A DNA stretch of 64,000 nt from positions 264,004 to 328,003 of the forward strand of contig CAMDJW010000002.1 in the NCBI GenBank assembly GCA_945901025.1, in the 5' to 3' direction. Source of the DNA: Spirosoma fluviale (GTDB lineage: Bacteria > Bacteroidota > Bacteroidia > Cytophagales > Spirosomataceae). Shown piece after piece: positions 52,593 to 61,985 of the stretch. The stretch's first letter is position 1; every line of letters begins with the position of its first letter. Both the position numbers and the translations under genes were made by a program. Below the pieces are notes generated by a model. That model ran no database searches. It was not told the DNA's origin and saw only the letters and a list, made by a program, of their open reading frames with translations.

Positions 52593-54077
52593 TTATTTAT
52601 TTCTATACGCTAATGATGCGGAAGTAATTTCCTCGTTACCCGGTAGCACTTGGTCTTTCGGTTTCCCATCAAAATTCATCTCTTGCTTAATTAATTGGTA
52701 CGTTCCATGCTCCCGAGCCGCCTCCACAAATACGGTATATTTCCCCTGATTTACATATTGGCCTGCATCATTCTTTCCATCCCAAACCAACGCGTAATTT
52801 CCAGCGGGTCGGGTTGCGCCAGTAATAGAAGACACATCAATTTCATTCGCCCTTTGTGCTGCATACCAAGATCTTAAATCTGGAAGCCAACGAGGTTTGT
52901 TATACCAAAGTGCAATTCTGCGAATCGGTTTATGAGCTTCATCTTCAATCCAAACCGCCACAAATGGACGTCTAAATCTTCCTTCAAATCTGGCCAGTTC
53001 AAAATTGATCACTAGCTCTTGGTTAGCACTCCAGGCCTTTTCTTTCAAATGAACCATTGAAATTGAAGATTTTGCTGCTACATTTTCAGTCGATATAATT
53101 TGATTATGCCAATGGTCACTAGTCGTTATCTGACCCTCACGATTCATCAATAAAAATTCAGTGCCTGGGATTGTTGATGCCAACGCTTTAGACTCAGCAA
53201 TAGACAACACATTAAATGCAGTCGCCAAAGCCCCAGCGGTCACCGCATCTGAATGTACCACGGTAGCACTAATAATTTCCTCCGCCGGAAGAGCCGTTCT
53301 TGGATCCACGACATGCGAATATTTCGCTCCATTTATTTCGACTCCTCTTCTATAATCGCCACTGGTTGCTACAGCCTTATTATTAACATGGACAATGGCT
53401 AATGGCTCCGCATTCTCTGAACTATTTCTAGGATCAGTCAACGCAATTTTTTCTGTATAATTTCCTTTGACAATTAAATCTCCACCGATATTAATCACCA
53501 AACCTTCCACTCCTTCTTCTTTCATAGCCTTCTCACTCGCTTGTTCCATAATATACGACTTCGCAAATGTGTGCAAACGTAAAGCTGCATCTGTCGCATG
53601 AGTCGCTGTCCCTTTCCCTAATTCCCAATGCGCTTGATTTGCTTTCGCAGCCACTTCATCTAAACGATCTTTCGAGGGAAGCTTATTTTCCATCGCTGCA
53701 AAATTCCATAATTGGTTTATTTCCTCCGCTGCAGATTGGATAACCCCACTCGTTTTCTTATTCCAAACATCAAACGATTGTAGAACGGAATGCAATTCGT
53801 CAGAAACCGGAACGGCTTCATTCATTGTTTTTTGCCACCGACTAAATTCAGTCGACGAATCAAAAGAACCCAAGATATGACTAAGTCTTTTAATCTCATC
53901 CAAAACTACCTTTTCAGCTTTTTCAGCAATTTCAAACGTATTTGCGATGATTTTTAAGTCCATCGAAGTCCCTAAAATATAATCAAAATGGGCAGATAAA
54001 ATCCCGGAATGGCTTGAGGCGGATGCTTGGGGAATAGCCGAAATTAATGATGCTAACCCTATGTTCAATGCTGGCAT
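52593..54077 (-). CDS. ApbE-like FMN transferase fused to a DUF2271 domain
   Basis: The exported protein has 494 residues. Residues of about 25-330 are an ApbE domain: LIVKG preceded by VINIGGD, and HVVDPRTALPAEEII for the HxxDPRTG block. The usual metal-binding (A)D before ALAT is glycine here (VTAGALATA), and the KGxxxD block is KSYIMEQ, so activity may be altered. From about 345 a DUF2271 domain follows (NFELARFEGRFRRPFVAVWIEDE, IRRIALWYN). It contains TGAT within SSITGATRPAG, resembling the S/TGAT flavinylation site of NqrC and RnfG. The protein may flavinylate itself. Its partner is the PepSY gene directly downstream. Confidence 0.85.
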   Translation of the reverse strand: MPALNIGLASLISAIPQASASSHSGILSAHFDYILGTSMDLKIIANTFEIAEKAEKVVLDEIKRLSHILGSFDSSTEFSRWQKTMNEAVPVSDELHSVLQSFDVWNKKTSGVIQSAAEEINQLWNFAAMENKLPSKDRLDEVAAKANQAHWELGKGTATHATDAALRLHTFAKSYIMEQASEKAMKEEGVEGLVINIGGDLIVKGNYTEKIALTDPRNSSENAEPLAIVHVNNKAVATSGDYRRGVEINGAKYSHVVDPRTALPAEEIISATVVHSDAVTAGALATAFNVLSIAESKALASTIPGTEFLLMNREGQITTSDHWHNQIISTENVAAKSSISMVHLKEKAWSANQELVINFELARFEGRFRRPFVAVWIEDEAHKPIRRIALWYNKPRWLPDLRSWYAAQRANEIDVSSITGATRPAGNYALVWDGKNDAGQYVNQGKYTVFVEAAREHGTYQLIKQEMNFDGKPKDQVLPGNEEITSASLAYRNK

Positions 54078-54099
54078 ATATTTAATGGGGTTTATTGTG

Positions 54100-54107
54100 C
54101 AAACATA
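54100..54107 (-). promoter_or_regulatory. Candidate -7 element for the ApbE-PepSY operon
   Basis: TATGTTTG on the minus strand matches TAnnTTTG exactly, 23 bases before ATG 54077. A -33 box at the right spacing is not clear. Confidence 0.4.
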
Positions 54108-54189
54108 AGAAGTCAGCTACATCGAACTTGATCAAATAGACCAAATTAAGCATTTTGTCTACCTAAAAAGATGAGCAAAACCTGATTGA

Positions 54190-54224
54190 AAAAAAATACC
54201 CCTAGAAAAATGAATTTCTAGAGG
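54190..54224 (-). terminator. Intrinsic terminator of the 54-63 kb operon
   Basis: On the minus strand CCTCTAGAAA pairs with TTTCTAGGGG (one mismatch) around a short loop and is followed by TATTTTTTTT. It lies 30 bases past the alcohol dehydrogenase stop. Confidence 0.8.
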
Positions 54225-54253
54225 CATTTAAAAAATGATTAAAAGACTATTAG

Positions 54254-55297
54254 CTACATCGAAGCCATGTCTATGACAAAGCGATACTTCACATCTGAAT
54301 TTGAGATACGGGTATAGGCTTCATTAATATCCTTCATTTGAATCATCTCCACATCGGATAAAATATTATGTTCCGCACAGTAGTCCAACATTTCCTGCGT
54401 TTCCGCAATGCCGCCAACGTTAGAACCAATGATGCTTCTACGCCTCGAAATTAATTTGGCACTCCCTAATTCATTGTCTTCCGGAGGAATTCCCACTAAA
54501 AGCATTTTACCTTCGACGGTCAATAAATCCAAAAATTTATTCAAATCATATTTAGCCGCGACGGTATTCAATATAAAATCGAATTGGCCACGCAAAGCTT
54601 TCATTTGTTCCTTGTCGGTCGACAAAGCAAAATGATGTGCCCCTAACATTTTGGCATCATTTTCTTTAGAAGGCGAAGTACTTAACATCGTCACTTCCGC
54701 ACCCATCGACACCGCAAACTTAACGCCCATATGGCCCAAACCACCTAGACCTAAAACCGCCACCTTATGTCCTTTTCCTACGCCTGCGTATTTTAACGGA
54801 GAATACGTCGTGATTCCCGCACACAATAAAGGAGCCACGCGTTCTAGTTCTTTTGTAAAGGGGATATGCAACGTAAAGGCTTCATCCACCACATATTGTT
54901 TTGAATAACCTCCAAAAGTAGGCGTTACTCCATCGCGATAAAATCCATTGTAAGTAGGCGTAAACCCTTCATCACAATACTGCTCCTGGCCTTTTTTGCA
55001 TGATGGACATTCCCGACACGAATCGATAAAAACACCTACCCCTGCCATTTCGCCAACTTTAAATTGGGTTACCCCAGAACCGATTTGGCTAATTTTGCCT
55101 ACAATCTCATGCCCAGGAACAATAGGATAGACAGAAGGTCCCCACTCAGAACGTGCCATGTGAATATCAGAATGGCAAACGCCACAATATAAAATGTCAA
55201 TTAGAATATCTTTCTCACCTAATTCCCTACGTTCAAATTCGATAGGAGCGATTGAAGACGTGGCATTTAAGGCGCCATAGCCTGAAACTTGAATCAT
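54254..55297 (-). CDS. Zinc-dependent NAD(P) alcohol dehydrogenase (YahK/CAD-like)
   Basis: A 347-residue medium-chain dehydrogenase. Catalytic zinc ligands are in YCGVCHSDIHMA and VPGHEIVGKI, and the structural zinc in DSCRECPSCKKGQEQYC. The cofactor motif is VAVLGLGGLGHMGVKFA. NVGGIAETQEMLDYC is characteristic of the YahK/cinnamyl-alcohol-dehydrogenase group, which reduces aldehydes with NADPH. It is the last gene before the terminator and is 45 bases downstream of the DUF1080 gene. It could act on an aldehyde made during sugar degradation or be a general aldehyde reductase. Confidence 0.92.
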   Translation of the reverse strand: MIQVSGYGALNATSSIAPIEFERRELGEKDILIDILYCGVCHSDIHMARSEWGPSVYPIVPGHEIVGKISQIGSGVTQFKVGEMAGVGVFIDSCRECPSCKKGQEQYCDEGFTPTYNGFYRDGVTPTFGGYSKQYVVDEAFTLHIPFTKELERVAPLLCAGITTYSPLKYAGVGKGHKVAVLGLGGLGHMGVKFAVSMGAEVTMLSTSPSKENDAKMLGAHHFALSTDKEQMKALRGQFDFILNTVAAKYDLNKFLDLLTVEGKMLLVGIPPEDNELGSAKLISRRRSIIGSNVGGIAETQEMLDYCAEHNILSDVEMIQMKDINEAYTRISNSDVKYRFVIDMASM

Positions 55298-55342
55298 AAA
55301 TATCTATTTTTAAACCTAAACAAAAATGCAGAAAAATGGTTT

Positions 55343-56095
55343 TTAGAAATCCGTTGCCGCCTGAACAAAATCCATATCTTTCATCCAAATATTCCGATAA
55401 CGAACATCGTGTCCTTCAGCCTGCAATTTCAGCCCTTGAGGAGAATCTGTGATCCCTTTTCCGCCATTATTTCCACCGTCAATTCCCGAGTTTGGACCAC
55501 CCCATACTTGGTTAATGACCTGATTTTTGTGCACTTTCTTTCCATTAAAATACATCGTAACCATCGGCTTTTCTGTTAATACCCCATCTTTAAATCGGGC
55601 CGCGCGGAACTGAATATCATACGCATTCCATTTCCCAATCCCATTATAAGCATAATAAGGAGATGGAGTTTCATTAATCACCGCAGCCATTCCATGCTTC
55701 GTAGTGTCGCCATCTAAGACTTGAATTTCATACCTATTTTGTAAATACACCCCTGAATTTCCCCCTTTAGAAGGAATGAAGAATTCGATGTGTAATCTGA
55801 AATCACGAAATTTTCTTTTGGTAACAATATCCGCAGAACCATATTTCCCACCAGCTCCTGCCGGATCATTCGTCGAAACCGTGGTTCCTTTATCCACAGG
55901 ATCTGAAACAATTTCCCATTTAATAGGCATTTGGGCTGCAAAGCGAGGCCCTTCCCAATAGGTCCATTTTTCATCTAACATAGACCGAGATCCATCAAAC
56001 ATCATATCAGCATTTTTGGGTTTTTTAGCACCTAGGCCAATTTGCGCGATGGCCCCCACAGATACCATCAAAAATAAAATAGTATACTTTTTCAT
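55343..56095 (-). CDS. DUF1080 (3-keto-disaccharide hydrolase-like) secreted protein
   Basis: The 250-residue protein has a signal peptide (MKKYTILFLMVSVGAIAQI) and one DUF1080 jelly-roll domain: FDGSRSMLDEKWTY, FRLHIEFFIPSKGGNSGVYLQNRYEIQVLD, WNAYDIQFRAARF and RYRNIWMKDM. DUF1080 proteins have been linked to 3-keto-glucoside hydrolysis and to sugar binding. The GNSGVYLQ motif is standard. It lies 69 bases after the GntP gene and 45 before the dehydrogenase gene. A dehydrogenase that would make 3-keto sugars is not obvious in the same operon; a Gfo/Idh/MocA enzyme is encoded elsewhere in the window. Confidence 0.9.
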   Translation of the reverse strand: MKKYTILFLMVSVGAIAQIGLGAKKPKNADMMFDGSRSMLDEKWTYWEGPRFAAQMPIKWEIVSDPVDKGTTVSTNDPAGAGGKYGSADIVTKRKFRDFRLHIEFFIPSKGGNSGVYLQNRYEIQVLDGDTTKHGMAAVINETPSPYYAYNGIGKWNAYDIQFRAARFKDGVLTEKPMVTMYFNGKKVHKNQVINQVWGGPNSGIDGGNNGGKGITDSPQGLKLQAEGHDVRYRNIWMKDMDFVQAATDF

Positions 56096-56164
56096 AACAA
56101 TAGGTTTGGTTTAAGCTTGCAATAAAAGAAAAATTTGGCAAAAGCCGTCAGAATTAGCGTAATC

Positions 56165-57463
56165 CTATAGATAATTTTGTAAAACGAGTACTCCTAATAA
56201 TCCCACGACCGCTAAAATTGTTTCCATAATGGTCCAAGATCTCAATGAATCTTTAATGGTCACCCCAAAGTATTCCTTGTACAACCAAAATCCCGCATCA
56301 TTCACATGAGAAAGGACCATAGATCCGGCACCGATACTCAGCGCCATTAAATTTGGATTCGTCCCGCTCGCACTTAAAATAGGTAAAATTAATCCAGCAG
56401 TCGTTATGCCCGCAACGGTCGACGAGCCCGTCACAATACGCAAAACCCCCGCAATCATCCACGCAATAATTAAAGGATCCAAGGTACTTTGTTGGGTTAA
56501 TTTCAAAATCTCATCACCAACTTTCATCGCCTGCAATATTTCTTTAAATGCTCCCGCACCACCGAAGGTCAACATCAACGGAGAAATATCTTTGATGGAT
56601 TCCAACAACCATCCTTGCATTTCCGACCAAGAAATACCCCGATTAAATCCCAATAAGTAAATAGCCGCGCCTAGTGAAATTAGGAGTGCGACGATCGGCT
56701 CGCCGACAAACTCAAGTACAGGATTGTGAAGGTTTTTGGCAAAAGATTGCATGGCAATTAAACCTACGGGCAATAATAATACAAACAAGCTGGCGCTTAA
56801 ACTAGGGGCCTTTGCAGCCGTGGGAGGTTCTACAAAAGACATGGGAGAAGCAGGAATATTTCTAAGAGTCTTCCCAAAAAGCCAGCCAGAAGCAAGCATC
56901 GCGGGAATTGAAATCACAATTCCTAATCCCAAAGTAACACCCATGTCGGCACCTGGTAAATGCGTGACCAAATAATAAGGCGCGGGGTGTGGAGGTAAAA
57001 ATCCCTGCGTGATGGACAAAGAAGCGAGCATCGGAATGCCCAAGTAAACCACCGGTAAATTATGTCGCTGTGCCGTGGATAAAACCAAAGGGGCCATCAG
57101 CAAAAAAGCCACCGAATAAAACAAAGGAAGGCCCACAATAAACCCAATGATCATAAAGGCAAATGGCAAGTTTTTATGCCCTAAGACATCCACTAGCCAG
57201 TCGGCAATGACCGTAGTCGCCTGACTTTTAGCGACCATTTTACCAATCATCGCCCCCAAAATAATAATGGGTATAATCGAACCTAAAGTGCCCCCAATTC
57301 CTTTTTGGATCGCTATAATTGTATCCCCCGTAGTTAATCCACTCGCTAAACCTAAGCCTAGGGAAACCAGTAAAAAGGATATAAATGGCTGAAGCTTGAG
57401 TACTGAAATAAACAGCACCAATAAAACAATGGCTACACAAATGAATACCCAAATACTGATCAT
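56165..57463 (-). CDS. GntP-family gluconate:H+ symporter
   Basis: A 432-residue inner-membrane permease with about 12 hydrophobic segments. GntP-type signatures are GLASGLTTGDTIIAIQKGIGGTLGSI, the PHPAPYYL loop and RIVTGSSTVAGITTAGLI, with HVNDAGFWLYKEYFG near the end. Members import gluconate or related sugar acids. In this operon it would take up an acid released by the preceding secreted enzymes. It lies 24 bases downstream of the propeller/glycosidase-like gene. Confidence 0.92.
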   Translation of the reverse strand: MISIWVFICVAIVLLVLFISVLKLQPFISFLLVSLGLGLASGLTTGDTIIAIQKGIGGTLGSIIPIIILGAMIGKMVAKSQATTVIADWLVDVLGHKNLPFAFMIIGFIVGLPLFYSVAFLLMAPLVLSTAQRHNLPVVYLGIPMLASLSITQGFLPPHPAPYYLVTHLPGADMGVTLGLGIVISIPAMLASGWLFGKTLRNIPASPMSFVEPPTAAKAPSLSASLFVLLLPVGLIAMQSFAKNLHNPVLEFVGEPIVALLISLGAAIYLLGFNRGISWSEMQGWLLESIKDISPLMLTFGGAGAFKEILQAMKVGDEILKLTQQSTLDPLIIAWMIAGVLRIVTGSSTVAGITTAGLILPILSASGTNPNLMALSIGAGSMVLSHVNDAGFWLYKEYFGVTIKDSLRSWTIMETILAVVGLLGVLVLQNYL

Positions 57464-57487
57464 CTTATCATTAAACGACTAAAATAA

Positions 57488-59707
57488 TTATTTTCCTGAT
57501 ACCGGTGCACTAATTACCTTTAAATATCTTCCCATCCAATAAGGCAATAACCAAATGTCCCCGGCGCTATGTTCGGAATTTCCATTCCCCCCATTGCGGT
57601 CCATATTAAACATACTTCCATTATGGCGTTGAACAGGTCGCTCATCTGGAGGCAAAACCTCTTTGGTTTTTTGATCTCTAAAATTAGGGGCTAGCTTTTC
57701 GATATCACCCCGATGGCTATTTTGAATGACCCAATCCACCAAGTCCATGGGATGCTCACGTAAATACCAAGCCGCCTCATCTAAATCAAATTTTTGTGTG
57801 CCTGTTAACGCCGTAAAAATATTCCAAGCACCTTCTTTTTCAGGCCTTTCAATTTCCCAATGGTCGATGATGGATTTTTTAAAACTAGCCTTCAAAGTAT
57901 CATTGAATGCATAGCGATATAAACCCCAATACCCAACATAATACATTTCATCATCCGAATGATTCCAGCCGTCCGACAGATTTTTTGCGTTCGGATCAGC
58001 GTTATCTGGTGCATGTCCAATTTGGCCAATTGGCCTCATCAAGTTCTCATAGTATCCATGCTTTTGCATGAGCTCAAAAGCCTTTTGTTTGTAAATTGGT
58101 TTTTTGGTAAACCGATATGCCGTCTGCAACATCGCCACAATATTGGATGAGTTCAATTTGCGATCCCCAATGTTTGTCGGGAAGCCATTCACATACTCTG
58201 GATTCCAACGCCCCCACAAAGTAGGCTTACCATTGTAGTCAATTAAGTACCAATTATTTTTGATGATATGTGACATCAGCGTGTCAATCAAAACAATGGA
58301 ACGTTTTTGCAAATCAGGGACATCCACTAATTCCGCCAAAGCGCCAAAGGCAAAAATATGCCCAATCACTTCGTCTGATGAGGTGGTAGATTTCCAATCC
58401 CACTCGGGCTCAGGAGAATGTTGCCAGCGCTCAGGGTCTGAAAGCTGTGAAATAAACCCACGTCTCTCAAAGGAGCGTGCAGGAAACCCCGGTACCGGAT
58501 TAACCGTATACAACCTTTCCATCGACTCAAAGGCCTCGCGTACATTCGCTAGGGCATCTGCTTCCTTGGTCACTGCATACCTAAAAATCTCTCCTCCCAA
58601 ATACATCGAAGTCCATAGACCGTCATTATCAGAATCCGATAAATATCCAGTCGTAATATTCCCATGATCCATGTTATCCAAGTGTGCATTAAAGCCATTT
58701 CGAATATGTCGGTCACGCACTTGAGCCTCATAGTACATCGCCTTTTCATGCAAGGTCATCGACTTAAAACAAATTTGACCCAAACCAGCTTTCGTCAACA
58801 CCAATACGGAATTTTGGGGTCCTGCACTGATCGATGTGACTGCATTGCTTGGAAGCCAGCGCTCCCCTTGGTAATAATCAAACTTACCATCTTTGCGTAA
58901 AGCAAATGCTCCGTTAGTGGAACCAAACCATATTTTATCCCCTAAAATCTTGACGGCTGTAATTGATTTAACCGGAATTTTTTGTTGGAGTACCCCCGCC
59001 TTTTTACCTGCCAAATCCACTTTAAAAAATCCTTCACTACTACCTACAACGGCGTCATTTCCTTTGACGTCAAATGCCGTTAAATTATTTCCAGAAACCC
59101 ATAAAGATAATTGGCCCGTAGCCGCATCAAAACGATGCAAACCTTTAGAAGTAAGTACCCAAAAATAACCTGTACTTTTATCAAAATTGATTGCCAGCAA
59201 TGGGTCTCCCGCTACGTTTAATTTAAAAATAGTCTTTGATTTTTTGACCAAATGCAAGGAAGAGCCATCGGAAATTAAAAACGTAAAATCATTTCCGCCA
59301 GCGGCCAAATTCGCTCCTGGCAATTCATGGGTGGAATAAAGAGTTCCAGCCCAAGCATGGCTAAAAATAGCTTTGTCATCGACAAAAACAAATTGGTTTT
59401 CATGGGCTAATAAGCTTTGAATTTTTTTAGGGGCGCTGGTCCGGTTTCGCTTGTCAGCCATTAAAACCCCGGGGTATAAAAATTGGCCATCATGAGGCAA
59501 TAGCAAACCCGCCGAACTAAATATTTTGATAGATCCGTTGCGGTCGGCAAAGGCAGACTTCAACGCGACCTGACTATCTTTTACATAGTATTTGATACTA
59601 TAATCCTGCATGTAGGGCTTATCTACATAAACTGGCTGAGTTGTTTTTTTTTGCCCATAAACACCCCCACTTAAAAACAGCAAAAATAATGCGATACTTT
59701 TTTTCAT
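57488..59707 (-). CDS. Secreted protein with a regulator-type propeller and an (alpha/alpha)6-like domain
   Basis: The 739-residue protein has a signal peptide (FLLFLSGGVYGQ). Residues of about 60-330 carry repeats resembling two-component-regulator propellers (KIWFGSTNGAFALRKDG, SVLVLTKAGLGQI). The rest looks like a six-hairpin barrel: DSDNDGLWTSMYLGGEIFRYA, WDWKSTTSSDEVIGHIFAFGALAEL, WGRWNPEY, LSDGWNHSDDEMYYVGYWGLYRYA. I do not recognise a named family. A glycoside hydrolase or lyase is likely, but the catalytic residues are not assigned. The propeller is unusual in an enzyme, as it normally belongs to hybrid sensor kinases. It starts one base after the sialidase-like gene stop. Confidence 0.7.
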   Translation of the reverse strand: MKKSIALFLLFLSGGVYGQKKTTQPVYVDKPYMQDYSIKYYVKDSQVALKSAFADRNGSIKIFSSAGLLLPHDGQFLYPGVLMADKRNRTSAPKKIQSLLAHENQFVFVDDKAIFSHAWAGTLYSTHELPGANLAAGGNDFTFLISDGSSLHLVKKSKTIFKLNVAGDPLLAINFDKSTGYFWVLTSKGLHRFDAATGQLSLWVSGNNLTAFDVKGNDAVVGSSEGFFKVDLAGKKAGVLQQKIPVKSITAVKILGDKIWFGSTNGAFALRKDGKFDYYQGERWLPSNAVTSISAGPQNSVLVLTKAGLGQICFKSMTLHEKAMYYEAQVRDRHIRNGFNAHLDNMDHGNITTGYLSDSDNDGLWTSMYLGGEIFRYAVTKEADALANVREAFESMERLYTVNPVPGFPARSFERRGFISQLSDPERWQHSPEPEWDWKSTTSSDEVIGHIFAFGALAELVDVPDLQKRSIVLIDTLMSHIIKNNWYLIDYNGKPTLWGRWNPEYVNGFPTNIGDRKLNSSNIVAMLQTAYRFTKKPIYKQKAFELMQKHGYYENLMRPIGQIGHAPDNADPNAKNLSDGWNHSDDEMYYVGYWGLYRYAFNDTLKASFKKSIIDHWEIERPEKEGAWNIFTALTGTQKFDLDEAAWYLREHPMDLVDWVIQNSHRGDIEKLAPNFRDQKTKEVLPPDERPVQRHNGSMFNMDRNGGNGNSEHSAGDIWLLPYWMGRYLKVISAPVSGK

Positions 59708-60889
59708 CTATTTGATTTTTGAGGGGTCAACGACCACATATTTAATTGATTTTTGATCTGTCCCCACATGTGATGAATACGTCATGCGCAACATTCCATC
59801 GGGAGTTTGAATGAATGAAGGATACGAAAAACCTCCCTTTCCTGGTGCTACATTTTCAATGGGAATTTTCCATTTCCATGTTTTGCCCTCATCTTCTGAA
59901 AGATATAATTGAAAGCGATAACGACCATCTGTGATGTCATTGCCCAAAAATGCCAAACGGCCATCTTTTAAAACGAGTAATTCTACGCTGGCTGTATTGG
60001 GGATTTCGGATTTGATGGTAGGTGTCCACGTCTCCCCTAAATCCGCCGATTCGCTGATATGAACACGAGGAGGATCATCTCCACTATCTCGCATAAATGC
60101 CATGATATTTCCATTTTTTTTACGGACCAAAGCAGGCTGAATGGGTCCACGTCCTACGACAGGTAAACTTGGATGCCATGTGGACCCTTGATCATCTGAA
60201 ATGGCCATAATGGACAGGTTAAATCCGTCTGAATATAAGGGTAAAACGATTCGGTTTTCACCAATTAGCAAGGGTTTGATTCGAGTCATCCAACCTAAAT
60301 TTCGTTTCATTGGGTCTAGCGCAGCTGCGTTAATCATCTCATCGTATTTGGGGGCGTAACCAGCCCAACCAATCTCATGGCTAGGCAAAGCCTTCAGATT
60401 AGTAGCTATTTCTTTAGCAAAACGGTCATCCATTTTCAATAAAATATTGTCTTGCCATTCCCATACAGGCGCACCGGCCTTCGCATAATTGGTCGTCGTT
60501 TTTACGCGCAAAATGGATTGTTCCCAACGGTTCGATTGGACCGCAATCCAGACCAAAAATAATTTACCGCTTTGGTTTAAAAATAATACGGGATTACAAT
60601 CAGGTAGGTTAGGCGTATCGGCCATTAAAAAGGGTTCGCTCCATGCCTTTGCGCCTTTTTGTAATCTAGCCCCCATCAATTTCACATCGTCTGAATTTCG
60701 TTCGCCATTTCCATAAAACCAAACAGAAAGAAGATCGCCATTGGGCAAAGCCACCATACTACTTCCATGCACATGTTTTTCCTGTCCAGGAAAAATAAGC
60801 ATAGATTCCACCACAGGACTAGCTAATTTTTGCGTGAAGGCAAAAAATGGGAATCCTAATATGAGTGTTAAAACGAAAAACCTGCGCAT
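59708..60889 (-). CDS. Secreted sialidase-fold (BNR) protein, second copy
   Basis: A 393-residue exported propeller (signal FPFFAFTQKL) with Asp boxes SDDQGSTWHP, SADLGETWTP and SEDEGKTWKW. It resembles, but is longer than, the sialidase-like protein at 24.3 kb: both share a GLVSVWFYGNGERN/ASWFGGTAEKD-type first blade and a C-terminal SYPSFIQTPDGMLRMTYS/SYPAVIQTKDGKIHITYT match. This places both in one clade. True sialidase activity is unproven. The gene starts one base downstream of the deacetylase stop, and the next gene begins directly after its own stop, so the genes are co-translated. Confidence 0.82.
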   Translation of the reverse strand: MRRFFVLTLILGFPFFAFTQKLASPVVESMLIFPGQEKHVHGSSMVALPNGDLLSVWFYGNGERNSDDVKLMGARLQKGAKAWSEPFLMADTPNLPDCNPVLFLNQSGKLFLVWIAVQSNRWEQSILRVKTTTNYAKAGAPVWEWQDNILLKMDDRFAKEIATNLKALPSHEIGWAGYAPKYDEMINAAALDPMKRNLGWMTRIKPLLIGENRIVLPLYSDGFNLSIMAISDDQGSTWHPSLPVVGRGPIQPALVRKKNGNIMAFMRDSGDDPPRVHISESADLGETWTPTIKSEIPNTASVELLVLKDGRLAFLGNDITDGRYRFQLYLSEDEGKTWKWKIPIENVAPGKGGFSYPSFIQTPDGMLRMTYSSHVGTDQKSIKYVVVDPSKIK

Positions 60890-60890
60890 C

Positions 60891-61961
60891 TTATTTAAGT
60901 TTTTTACGGCGTTCCAATAACTCGCGGAAAGTCGTCAAAATGATACCTTCTTTTTCAATATAAGCCCTTAAATCAGGATTCATCATGGAATTCATATCGG
61001 CTAAGCGAGAACCCCCAGACCCAGAAACATATTTAAATTCTTCCGTAATATCACTGCTATGAACAATCATCATGGCCACTCCCTGATTCATATTTTTAAT
61101 CGTCTCAATCCATTGTTGGGCCTTGTATTTTCCCCATTCCTCCGCTGTGGGATTACCAGCGGGCTTCCAGTCGCCACTAAACGTATGTAAGTCATCCAAC
61201 ACAGGAAGTCCTGCATTCCAAAGTCTCTCTCCCATTTTACTAGCTTCGCCAAATAAGTCGGTCAGACCATAGCGTTTAGCTTCTAGTTTTGTTCCCTCTT
61301 TCCAAGTTCCCTCCGCTTTCATTTTTTTGATGAGAGGCAAGTTCATAGACTCAATCATCATTTTATTGTTGCCCCCAGGAAACATCACCGGGATTCCTAA
61401 TTCAATGCCTACTTTCACGTAACGTTCCAAAAATGGAGGGTACGCAAATAGGGTTCCCATGTGCGAGTCTAGATGTGAAGGAGCCCAACCTAAACGTTTG
61501 GCGCGTTCTACTTGCGCTCTAATTTCTCTTTCCACTTCATCAGGACTTGCATTTTTAATCACCTGCTCTACGCTATGGTATAAACAACCATCTCCATCGC
61601 TCAATCCGGGAACTTGTTGGAACCCGGCCAGCGCAGGCCAGCGGTAATCATTCCATTCCGAAGTTAAAGTCAGGTGTAATCCTGCATCTGCTTTCGGATT
61701 ATTTTTCTGCAAATAATGAATAAAACTAGCGGCCCATGGGCAAGGCATCATGATGCTACATGAAGTGGCAACACCCTGCTCCATCGATTTATAAGCTCCT
61801 TGGTTTGAAGAATAGGACATTCCGCAATCATCCACGTGGAAAATCAATACCTTTTTTCCTTTTGGAAACCCTAATCTTTCCGCATAGGTTTTCTCTGTTT
61901 GGGCAAATATTTGGGCACTAAGAAGGCAAAAAATGGCCAATAAATTAAAGCGATTATTCAT
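60891..61961 (-). CDS. YdjC/ChbG-type carbohydrate deacetylase, exported
   Basis: The 356-residue protein has a signal peptide (LLAIFCLLSAQIFAQ). The metal-binding motif is FHVDDCGMSYSSN, with histidines in LHLTLTSEWN and LDSHMGTLF. This is the YdjC/ChbG/HpnK fold, which deacetylates chito-oligosaccharides or related N-acetyl sugars. The C-terminal HSSDITEEFKY is a further conserved part. ChbG itself is cytoplasmic, whereas this one is exported, as in many Bacteroidota. It fits a pathway handling N-acetylated glycans. It lies between the ceramidase-like and sialidase-like genes. Confidence 0.9.
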   Translation of the reverse strand: MNNRFNLLAIFCLLSAQIFAQTEKTYAERLGFPKGKKVLIFHVDDCGMSYSSNQGAYKSMEQGVATSCSIMMPCPWAASFIHYLQKNNPKADAGLHLTLTSEWNDYRWPALAGFQQVPGLSDGDGCLYHSVEQVIKNASPDEVEREIRAQVERAKRLGWAPSHLDSHMGTLFAYPPFLERYVKVGIELGIPVMFPGGNNKMMIESMNLPLIKKMKAEGTWKEGTKLEAKRYGLTDLFGEASKMGERLWNAGLPVLDDLHTFSGDWKPAGNPTAEEWGKYKAQQWIETIKNMNQGVAMMIVHSSDITEEFKYVSGSGGSRLADMNSMMNPDLRAYIEKEGIILTTFRELLERRKKLK

Positions 61962-61985
61962 GTTGTAAATTGGTTTAGCGATTAT

